Positions 1 to 4,510 of a DNA stretch of 5,380 bases are shown in pieces. The notes beneath the pieces are model-generated. The model was not told where the DNA came from. It was given only the letters and a program-made list of their open reading frames with translations, and ran no database searches. The translations under genes were made by a program, and so were the position numbers. Source of the DNA: Actinomycetota bacterium (GTDB lineage Bacteria; Actinomycetota; Actinomycetes; Nanopelagicales; Nanopelagicaceae). Every line of letters begins with the position of its first letter. Within the stretch, counting starts at the first letter, position 1. The stretch spans positions 1-5,380 of the forward strand of contig RFRA01000078.1 of NCBI GenBank assembly GCA_009924725.1, given 5' to 3'.

Positions 1-10
1 GAAAGAAAAA

Positions 11-82
11 GCGAAGTCCCCGGTCGCTGTTAAATATCTGCCTTCCCCTTGCAGATATAAAACTGTTATCCGAGGACTTCGT
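11..82. repeat. Nested inverted repeats (outer stem plus inner hairpin)
   Basis: The outer arms are 12-23 (cgaagtccccgg) and 70-81 (ccgaggacttcg). They pair at 11 of 12 positions, with one C/A mismatch (20/73), and a G-U pair at 11/82 extends the stem. Inside lies a perfect 8-bp hairpin, 34-41 (atatctgc) with 51-58 (gcagatat), around a 9-base loop. There is no T-tract directly after the outer stem, so it is not a standard intrinsic terminator. It could be a structured RNA, a protein-binding site or chance. Confidence 0.5.
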
Positions 83-102
83 AAGCGTGAACTTAACGAA
101 GT
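76..102. repeat. Hairpin competing with the outer stem at 12-81
   Basis: Bases 76-82 (acttcgt) pair perfectly with 96-102 (acgaagt). Allowing a single-base bulge at 95, the stem continues through 83-85 with 92-94, leaving loop 86-91. The left arm shares bases 76-81 with the right arm of the 12-81 stem, so the two folds exclude each other. Four T residues (102-105) follow, which gives at best a weak terminator-like look. Confidence 0.4.
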
Positions 103-130
103 TTTCAATCCGAATCAAACGACTCTCAGA

Positions 131-158
131 TTGACAAAGTGAATCTTTTCCTTGTAAT
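131..158 (+). promoter_or_regulatory. Sigma70/SigA-type promoter for the metallopeptidase gene
   Basis: TTGACA at 131-136 matches the -35 consensus perfectly. After a 16-base spacer comes TGTAAT (153-158), five of six matches to the -10 consensus. The predicted transcription start is near 165, only about 20 bases before the ATG at 186. The short leader has no purine-rich Shine-Dalgarno, so translation would start from a short, nearly leaderless message. Confidence 0.6.
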
Positions 159-185
159 GAACTACTTTCACGCTACCTTTTGCTC

Positions 186-806
186 ATGAATTCATCTGAA
201 AATATCGATTTATTTTCAATTGCTGAATCACAAATCACTAAACCCTTAGTTGATACTTCTTTGGAAATTGCGCCAACTTTGCCCGGCGTTGACCAAGGTG
301 AAATTGTCGTCATTCGTTCCAAGCGACGGAAGAAAAATATTTCGGCATATCGCCAAGGTGGACAGATAGTAGTTTCGATCCCGGCCCGAATGAGCAAAGC
401 CGATGAGCGAACAATCGTTCCTGAAATGGTGGAACGCATTCGTAGCGCCGAAGCTGATCGCACCCCGTCAGAAAGCGCCCTGATCGCCCGCACCGTCGCG
501 CTGATCGAGGCTTATGCCCCCGAAATCTCAGAACGCCCCGCCAGTATCGACTGGCGCCAGATGCGTGAGCGCTGGGGATCTTGCACCGGCATCGACCGCA
601 GCATCCGAATTTCAGACCGCCTGCGCTTTGCCCCAGCCTACGTGCAGGACTATGTACTCTTTCATGAAGCGATCCACCTGCGCTTTTTCGACCATGGCCC
701 CGATTTTCAGAGGATTTTGGCCGCCTATCCCGATGGTGAGAAGGCGCAGGCTTACCTCGATGGCTATGAGCTGGCCGAGAGCGATCTAGCCCCACCAGTT
801 CTATAG
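186..806 (+). CDS. YgjP/DUF45-like (M48-type) zinc metallopeptidase
   Basis: A 206-residue cytosolic protein of the YgjP-like putative metal-dependent hydrolase family (SprT/M48-like fold). Numbering from the ATG at 186, the family hallmarks occur in order: a basic 'IRSKRRKKNIS' entry strand (about 43-53), the WGSC motif (130-133), HEAIH as the HExxH zinc/catalytic motif (160-164), and a downstream 'DHGPDF' whose His170 is the likely third zinc ligand. There is no signal peptide or membrane segment. A TTG at 180 would add two residues; ATG is preferred, and neither has a Shine-Dalgarno. The physiological substrate of this family is not established. The N-terminal 40 residues are poorly conserved-looking and acidic. 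The first third of the gene is visibly more AT-rich than the rest. It has its own promoter and is followed by a 147-base gap before the DUF5679 gene. Confidence 0.85.
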   Translation: MNSSENIDLFSIAESQITKPLVDTSLEIAPTLPGVDQGEIVVIRSKRRKKNISAYRQGGQIVVSIPARMSKADERTIVPEMVERIRSAEADRTPSESALIARTVALIEAYAPEISERPASIDWRQMRERWGSCTGIDRSIRISDRLRFAPAYVQDYVLFHEAIHLRFFDHGPDFQRILAAYPDGEKAQAYLDGYELAESDLAPPVL

Positions 807-808
807 TC

Positions 809-825
809 AGGCCAATAAATGGCCT
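809..825. repeat. Small hairpin just after the metallopeptidase stop
   Basis: aggcca (809-814) pairs perfectly with tggcct (820-825) around loop ataaa. It lies three bases after the TAG stop. An A-run rather than a T-run follows on the + strand, so it does not look like an intrinsic terminator in the gene's direction; it may act as a 3'-end stabiliser. Confidence 0.4.
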
Positions 826-844
826 AAAAAAGTTCTCACAAAGT

Positions 845-870
845 ACGCTCAGAAACCCCAATTTGAGCGT
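845..870. repeat. Inverted repeat in the intergenic gap
   Basis: acgctca (845-851) pairs perfectly with tgagcgt (864-870) around a 12-base loop containing cccc. That loop could alternatively pair with the ggggt at 876-880. It could be part of the 5' leader of the DUF5679 gene or an operator. No T-tract follows. Confidence 0.35.
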
Positions 871-916
871 GAGCGGGGGTATCGTAAAGCCTGCACGCCA
901 GTTAATTTCGTCGAAT

Positions 917-947
917 TCCATCGACAAATGCTCGCGTCGATTGGAGG
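917..947 (+). promoter_or_regulatory. Strong Shine-Dalgarno of the DUF5679 gene, partly folded into a hairpin
   Basis: GGAGG (943-947) lies six bases before the ATG at 954, the best ribosome binding site in the window. The stem 917-925 (tccatcgac) can pair with 936-945 with one bulged T at 942, around the 10-base loop 926-935, which buries the first three bases of the GGAGG. The binding site is clear; a regulatory role for the hairpin is only suggested by the geometry. Confidence 0.5.
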
Positions 948-953
948 CTTCAA

Positions 954-1115
954 ATGACAGAGACATACAAAGGTGACGCTTACTGCGTTAAGTGCAAAGA
1001 GAAGCGTGATTTTGAAGGAACTGTAAAGGTTTCCGACTCTGGTCGTCGCATGGCACAGGGCATTTGCCCAGTCTGTGGCACCAAGGTAAATCGCATCCTT
1101 GGCAAAGCTCAGTAA
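954..1115 (+). CDS. DUF5679 small zinc-ribbon protein
   Basis: A 53-residue protein that is complete despite its size. It carries two CxxC knuckles, Cys11-x2-Cys14 and Cys39-x2-Cys42, of the treble-clef/zinc-ribbon type. The core 'SDSGRRMAQGICPVCGTK' followed by 'NRILGKAQ' is the signature of DUF5679, a near-universal actinobacterial family whose function is unknown to me. Similar RMA-G-CPxCGTK ribbons occur at the C-termini of some DNA topoisomerases, so a nucleic-acid contact is possible but unproven. The start is fixed by GGAGG six bases upstream. A strong terminator follows 25 bases after the stop, so it ends its transcription unit. Confidence 0.9.
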   Translation: MTETYKGDAYCVKCKEKRDFEGTVKVSDSGRRMAQGICPVCGTKVNRILGKAQ

Positions 1116-1140
1116 TTTTTATCACCACTAGTTTTACTCG

Positions 1141-1182
1141 AACGGCCCGCAGCGAGTTAATCGTTGCGGGCCGTTTGCTTTG
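1141..1182 (+). terminator. Strong Rho-independent terminator after the DUF5679 gene
   Basis: A 15-bp GC-rich stem pairs 1141-1155 (aacggcccgcagcga) with 1161-1175 (tcgttgcgggccgtt). It has one G-U pair and loop gttaa, and is followed by T-rich sequence (1174-1181, interrupted by GC). The - strand side lacks a T-tract, so it works for + transcription. It separates the first unit from the E1-like/ABC1 kinase unit. Confidence 0.85.
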
Positions 1183-1322
1183 CCGGGCAAATTTCTCTTG
1201 CTCAGGAAGGCATCTGACTTTGCGGGCGATTGCCGCTAACTTCGAGTAAGAAATCAGCGGGCTTTCCGCAGAAATTCAACTAATTCATTTAGTCCCCATC
1301 GATTTGCGCGCACTCTGCGCCC

Positions 1323-2438
1323 ATGACACCTAATTCAGCAATTGAAATCTCCGAAATCAAGCCTCGCCTAAAGACTGGGGCAATCGTTACCGCCATTAGC
1401 GGCACCAAACCGCAAGCACATTTCATCGGCCATGCCAGTGCCGGAATTCAAATCAGTCATCCAGGCGCTGCAGCCATCTTGGCCAATTTCAATGGATCGC
1501 TAACTTGTTTTGAAATCAGTATTCGAACCGGAGCGCCATTTGAAGTCGTGAACAAAATCTGCGACGAGCTAGTTGGTGCCAACTTGATTGACCAAATTGC
1601 CAAACCAATCGTCTTAGCTGATCGCTTTCATTCCGAAAAAACCAATCGCAAAACACATGGACAAGATCAGAGTCAAGATGCGGCCTATCAACAATTACAA
1701 AAACGGATTGCACCTGAACTTGGACAGATAACTTGGCAAACTGGAATCATAGATGCCGGTGTAACAACACTGAGTGATCGCCAAAAGGTAGCTATTGATA
1801 TTTGTGGTGATGATCGGTTAGCAATCTCGCTCTTAACTAACTTGCTGGCATCGGGTGTTTCGCAAACAACCCTTGCCTTAAGTAATGTACAGCGAGATAT
1901 TGAGGCGAGTGATCTCGGTAGCGGCGTCTTTGCAATAACTGATCTAGGTGCAGACTTAGGAAATCGAATTTTAGAAATTGCTCGCGACTTTGCGCTCTTT
2001 CCCATTCCTAAAAATCCAACGCCTACAAGTTATTTAACAATTATCTTTGGTGCGCCAGACCCAGCCAAAATCAATACTTTGCTGAGTTCTAACTTGCCGC
2101 ATCTTTTTATTAGCACACTTGATGCAACAACTCTGCGAGTTGGTCCGCTAGTAATTCCGGGTAAGAGCCCTTGCCATAGATGTGTTGAATTAGATCAACT
2201 AGAACAATCGCCGCTACTAAATCAAATCAATCAAGCTCGTATATTTGCCTCGGTTCAACAATTAAACATTGCAGCCACCACACAATTTGCCGGCCTGATC
2301 GCCCAGTGCGTTCTTAATTATTTAGATACCGGCATTAGTGAATTAATCGGCACTCAAATCTTGCTCGACACCACCCATCCATGTAATCCCCAACACATCG
2401 CCTACGCGTTCAACCCTGCCTGCGGGTGTGCCTGGTAA
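1323..2438 (+). CDS. Divergent E1/ThiF-like protein (TOMM cyclodehydratase-type fold)
   Basis: A 371-residue soluble protein. Residues about 1-95 resemble the leader-binding/winged-helix domain that starts TOMM cyclodehydratase E1-like proteins. Residues about 155-360 resemble the E1 (ThiF/MoeB) adenylation fold. The best anchors are 'RVGPLVIPGKSPCHRCVELDQ' around Cys284-x2-Cys287 and the terminal Cys367-Gly-Cys369, likely a four-Cys structural zinc site. The usual Rossmann glycine loop is degraded: where GxGxxG is expected, residues 161-167 read CGDDRLA, so ATP binding may be lost. No YcaO partner or precursor peptide gene is visible. The actinobacterial version sits next to the ABC1 kinase in many genomes and is probably a housekeeping protein of unknown role. 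The ATG at 1323 has no Shine-Dalgarno. The gene is AT-rich relative to its neighbours. Confidence 0.75.
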   Translation: MTPNSAIEISEIKPRLKTGAIVTAISGTKPQAHFIGHASAGIQISHPGAAAILANFNGSLTCFEISIRTGAPFEVVNKICDELVGANLIDQIAKPIVLADRFHSEKTNRKTHGQDQSQDAAYQQLQKRIAPELGQITWQTGIIDAGVTTLSDRQKVAIDICGDDRLAISLLTNLLASGVSQTTLALSNVQRDIEASDLGSGVFAITDLGADLGNRILEIARDFALFPIPKNPTPTSYLTIIFGAPDPAKINTLLSSNLPHLFISTLDATTLRVGPLVIPGKSPCHRCVELDQLEQSPLLNQINQARIFASVQQLNIAATTQFAGLIAQCVLNYLDTGISELIGTQILLDTTHPCNPQHIAYAFNPACGCAW

Positions 2439-2445
2439 TTCAATG

Positions 2446-2458
2446 TGCGAGATTCGCA
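2446..2458. repeat. Small hairpin in the E1-like / ABC1 kinase gap
   Basis: tgcga (2446-2450) and tcgca (2454-2458) form a perfect 5-bp stem around a 3-base loop, midway in the 41-base gap between the two genes. It is too short, and lacks the T-tract, to be a terminator; at most it is an RNA-processing or stability element. Confidence 0.25.
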
Positions 2459-2479
2459 TTTCCTCGCCAGAATTAGCCA

Positions 2480-3811
2480 GTGAGCAACTTTGAAACCGAG
2501 ATCCCTAAATCAACAACGGCGCGCACCGCCAAGATGATCTCTATCCCTGTCGGTATTGCCGGTCGCAGCGCACTCGGTTTTGGTCGCCAGCTTGTTGGTC
2601 AATCCGGCAGCATGGTCTTTAGCGAGATTCAAGAAAAAACTGCTGAACAAGTTTTTAAAGTTTTAGGTGAACTAAAAGGCGGCGCGATGAAATTCGGTCA
2701 AGCGCTTTCAGTTTTTGAAGCGGCGCTACCCGAAGAAATTGCTAAGCCATATCGTGAAACATTAACTAAGTTACAAGAGTCAGCTCCACCGCTGCCAACT
2801 CGCGTTGTTCATAAAGTTTTGGCCAAAGAGTTAGGTGAAGACTGGCGCGATAACTTTGCTAATTTTGAAGATCAACCAACTGCTTCGGCTTCAATTGGCC
2901 AAGTTCATAAAGCAACTTGGAAAGATGGTCGGGCTGTTGCGGTAAAGATTCAATACCCAGGAGCTGCTGAAGCTTTGATTTCAGATCTAAATCAGATTCA
3001 ACGCTTTGCCAAAATTTTCCAATTAGTAATGCCCGGTTTAGATATGAAACCGTTGCTTGAAGAACTTCGTGCGCGCATCATTGAAGAAGTTGATTACCGT
3101 TACGAAGCTGAAGCGCAACAGAAATATTCCGAGGTTTATGAAAACGATCCAGATATTGCGATTCCAAAAGTTGTGATGGCATCTGATCGCGTATTAGTTA
3201 GTGAATGGCTAGAGGGCACCCCGCTCTCGAAGATCATTGCTAGCGGCACCCAAGAGCAACGCAACAACGCGGGCATGAAGTTGGCTCGATTCCACTTCAC
3301 CTCCCCTGATCGCGCAGGCTTGCTTCACGCTGATCCGCACCCCGGCAACTTCCGATTACTAGATGATGGTCGCTTAGGCGTACTCGACTTCGGCGCCTGC
3401 AACCGCTTACCTGGTGGTTTCCCTGAACCAATGAAGAATTTGCTCAAGCACGCACTCGATGATGATGCGATTGCGCTCTATGAGGGCTTCAAAAAAGATG
3501 GCTTCATCTTGGCCGATGTAGATGTCGACCCAAATCTGGTTTTGGAATACCTAGTACCGCTAGTTGAACCGCTTAGAACCGAAGTATTTAAATATTCGCG
3601 CGAATGGCTACGCGATCAAAGCGCACGCGTTGGTGACCCGCGAAACCCAACTGCCAAGATCGGGTTCCAGTTAAATCTGCCAGCTGAATATGTCTTGATC
3701 CACCGGGTAACCCTCGGCACTACTGGCATCTTCTGCCAACTAGAAGCCGAGGGCAAGTTCCGCGATGAAGCACTCTCGTGGTTCCCAGAAATCGCGCCAG
3801 CTAACTCTTAA
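2480..3811 (+). CDS. ABC1/UbiB (AarF)-family atypical kinase
   Basis: A full-length 443-residue member of the ABC1 atypical kinase family (UbiB/COQ8-like, Rv3197-like). The diagnostic elements appear in order: KxGQ motif K71-F-G-Q74, alanine-rich loop 'ASASIGQVH' (135-143), ATP-site lysine K156 in VAVKIQYPG, the E-x-x-D pair within EEVDY (202-206), catalytic HADPHPGN (283-290) and metal-binding DFG (303-305). All key residues are intact, so ATP binding is expected. E. coli UbiB supports ubiquinone synthesis; actinobacteria use menaquinone, so the target here is open (isoprenoid lipid handling is a guess). M. tuberculosis Rv3197 has been linked to macrolide tolerance downstream of WhiB7, which fits the neighbour. 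The start is GTG with no Shine-Dalgarno. No C-terminal membrane helices are evident. It is probably co-transcribed with the E1-like gene and converges on whiB7. Confidence 0.92.
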   Translation: MSNFETEIPKSTTARTAKMISIPVGIAGRSALGFGRQLVGQSGSMVFSEIQEKTAEQVFKVLGELKGGAMKFGQALSVFEAALPEEIAKPYRETLTKLQESAPPLPTRVVHKVLAKELGEDWRDNFANFEDQPTASASIGQVHKATWKDGRAVAVKIQYPGAAEALISDLNQIQRFAKIFQLVMPGLDMKPLLEELRARIIEEVDYRYEAEAQQKYSEVYENDPDIAIPKVVMASDRVLVSEWLEGTPLSKIIASGTQEQRNNAGMKLARFHFTSPDRAGLLHADPHPGNFRLLDDGRLGVLDFGACNRLPGGFPEPMKNLLKHALDDDAIALYEGFKKDGFILADVDVDPNLVLEYLVPLVEPLRTEVFKYSREWLRDQSARVGDPRNPTAKIGFQLNLPAEYVLIHRVTLGTTGIFCQLEAEGKFRDEALSWFPEIAPANS

Positions 3812-3830
3812 GCAGCGCTAGTTATTTTTT
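3802..3830 (+). terminator. Weak terminator candidate at the convergent gene ends
   Basis: taact (3802-3806) can pair with agtta (3820-3824), directly followed by six Ts (3825-3830). The stem is only 5 bp, AT-rich, and overlaps the kinase stop codon, so it is a marginal intrinsic terminator. Only 17 bases separate the two convergent stop codons. Confidence 0.3.
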
Positions 3831-4158
3831 AAGCAGCAATGCGTGGTCGCCCAGCCTTGCGCTTTGCTTGAATAACAACGCCATCTTCGAATAGTTCGCC
3901 GCCCCAAACACCAACTGGCTCCTGACGTGAGAGCGCGCCAGCTAAACACTTGGCACGAACTGGACACTCACCACATAACGCTTTGGCAGCTTTGATATCT
4001 GCCTCTGCTTCAGAGAAGAAGGTTTCAGGTTCTGCACCGTGGCATGGCAAAGTATTTGCGATCGGATTGCCATATGTACCGGTGATGTCACCGAGACCAA
4101 TCTTGTCGCCGCTTTCAGACCATCCTGGTACTAGTAGTTCGCTGAAGAGAACGCTCAT
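3829..4158 (-). CDS. whiB7: WhiB7-type Fe-S transcriptional regulator
   Basis: A 109-residue WhiB-family protein. Four cysteines, Cys39, Cys62-x2-Cys65 and Cys71, match the spacing that holds a [4Fe-4S] cluster. The turn motif GVWGGE (83-88) contacts region 4 of the SigA sigma factor in this family. The C-terminus carries a basic AT-hook 'KRKAGRPR' (99-106), the feature that separates WhiB7 from other WhiB classes; it binds the minor groove of AT-rich DNA beside the -35 element. WhiB7 (WblC in Streptomyces) activates intrinsic antibiotic-resistance genes and itself. The position beside a UvrD-type helicase and an ABC1 kinase matches whiB7 loci. The ATG at 4158 is chosen because AGAAGG lies eight bases upstream; a GTG at 4167 would add three residues. 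It is preceded by a long attenuator-type leader. Confidence 0.88.
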   Translation of the reverse strand: MSVLFSELLVPGWSESGDKIGLGDITGTYGNPIANTLPCHGAEPETFFSEAEADIKAAKALCGECPVRAKCLAGALSRQEPVGVWGGELFEDGVVIQAKRKAGRPRIAA

Positions 4159-4175
4159 GGTTCTCACCTTCTTTC
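4159..4175 (-). promoter_or_regulatory. Ribosome binding site of whiB7
   Basis: On the - strand the sequence aagaaggtgagaacc precedes the ATG at 4158. GAAGG is eight bases from that start. The GTG at 4167 lies inside this motif, which argues for the ATG as the main start, although a second purine run (aaagga) could serve the GTG. Confidence 0.55.
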
Positions 4176-4218
4176 CTTTGTTAGTTTGTCTTTCTCTTGT
4201 TTGGGTAGTTGTCGGGAT

Positions 4219-4258
4219 AAAGAAAAAGGACCCTTAATCCTTTTGGATTAGGGCCCTT
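4219..4258 (-). terminator. Leader attenuator: intrinsic terminator upstream of whiB7
   Basis: On the - strand, bases 4258-4245 (aagggccctaatcc) pair with 4240-4226 (ggattaagggtcctt) as a 14-bp stem with one bulged A (4234), one G-U pair (4254/4230) and loop AAAA. A T-tract follows (4227-4223, then C and TTT to 4219). This is a good Rho-independent terminator, lying about 60 bases before whiB7 and 17 bases after the stop of the upstream ORF. It sits between the leader promoter and the gene, so transcription must read through it to make WhiB7, which makes it a conditional terminator. Confidence 0.8.
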
Positions 4259-4308
4259 ATTTGGCTTATTCGATGTTATTCGAATGAACCTCCAGCAGAC
4301 CCGGATCC
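4245..4308 (-). promoter_or_regulatory. Candidate antiterminator pairing in the whiB7 leader
   Basis: On the - strand, 4308-4298 (ggatccgggtc), inside codons 49-52 of the upstream ORF, can pair with 4255-4245 (ggccctaatcc), the 5' arm of the terminator. This gives nine pairs, including one G-U, around a 2x2 internal loop. The two folds exclude each other. A ribosome translating the end of the uORF would cover 4308-4298 and favour the terminator; a stall or absence upstream would free it and favour read-through. The pairing is seen; the switch is inferred. Confidence 0.5.
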
Positions 4309-4452
4309 GGCATAAAAATTGGCATAAGCTGCAAATGTGGTTGCAGTAGGCCAATTAGATGTCGCGCGCTTAGCTGATACGGGTTTCATTGCAGCACCCA
4401 TAACAGCCTCACGCATTGCGTGTGCTGTATGTAGATGTGCAGTTCTTTGCAT
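4276..4452 (-). CDS. 58-codon upstream ORF in the whiB7 leader (leader peptide)
   Basis: An ATG at 4452 opens a 58-residue ORF that ends in TAA at 4278-4276. The peptide begins MQRTAHLHTAHAMREAV and ends GSGSAGGSFE; it is rich in alanine, threonine, serine and histidine. There is no signal peptide or recognisable domain. There is no Shine-Dalgarno, and the ATG is only about nine bases past the predicted -10, so it may be translated from a leaderless or near-leaderless transcript. It fills most of the leader between the promoter and the attenuator, the position of the small uORFs known ahead of whiB7/wblC in other actinobacteria. Its likely role is to report ribosome activity rather than to make a functional protein. 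Internal ATG codons (13, 18, 22) are alternative starts. Confidence 0.7.
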   Translation of the reverse strand: MQRTAHLHTAHAMREAVMGAAMKPVSAKRATSNWPTATTFAAYANFYAGSGSAGGSFE

Positions 4453-4461
4453 AAGGGAAAG

Positions 4462-4500
4462 AGTAAAGCATCGGTAATCAATGACGCAAATTAATTAAAT
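4462..4500 (-). promoter_or_regulatory. whiB7 leader promoter with adjacent AT-rich WhiB7 site
   Basis: Read on the - strand, atttaattaat (4500-4490, containing the palindrome ttaattaa) abuts a -35-like TTGCGT (4489-4484). After a 16-base spacer there is an extended -10: TG (4470-4469), one base, then TTTACT (4467-4462). WhiB7 activates promoters that have an AT-rich block directly upstream of the -35, which its AT-hook binds, including its own promoter. The arrangement fits autoregulation. The hexamers are only moderate matches, as expected for an activator-dependent promoter. Confidence 0.6.
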
Positions 4501-4510
4501 GCGCGTTCCA

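Larger units (their letters stand above)
1..142 (+). other. Window-edge stretch: possible 3' end of an upstream gene, unresolved
   Basis: One + frame is open from base 2 to a TGA at 140-142 (46 codons, lysine/arginine-rich end, last residues LRLTK). A second + frame is open from base 3 to a TGA at 132-134, and one - frame is open across about 1-115. With several frames open at once, codon content does not decide which strand, if any, is coding. I recognise no family in any translation. The stretch also contains strong nested inverted repeats, so it may instead be the untranslated end of an upstream transcript or a structured RNA. Confidence 0.25.

Noticed and set aside
310..966. Long - strand open frame (218 codons) opposite the metallopeptidase gene
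   Set aside because: It is antisense to a gene with clear WGSC and HExxH motifs, runs through the intergenic gap, and its translation is low-complexity Arg/Ser/Gly-rich with no family resemblance.
1064..1249. + strand open frame of 61 codons overlapping the end of the DUF5679 gene
   Set aside because: It overlaps the DUF5679 coding end in another frame and runs through the strong terminator stem; no ribosome binding site or recognisable motif.
1516..2005. Two - strand open frames inside the E1-like gene
   Set aside because: They are shadow frames of a gene with recognisable family motifs and have no start signals of their own.
1323..2438. TOMM (thiazole/oxazole-modified peptide) biosynthetic cluster
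   Set aside because: Only the E1-like domain resembles the pathway; there is no YcaO, dehydrogenase, transporter or precursor peptide, and the neighbours are housekeeping genes.
3950..4237. + strand open frame of 95 codons with a hydrophobic C-terminus
   Set aside because: It is antisense to whiB7 and its leader; the apparent transmembrane stretch comes from the complement of the AC-rich whiB7 leader. whiB7 on the other strand has complete family signatures.
4219..4258. Terminator for + strand transcription
   Set aside because: The hairpin can form on both strands, but only the - strand has a proper T-tract directly after the stem, and no + strand gene ends just before it.
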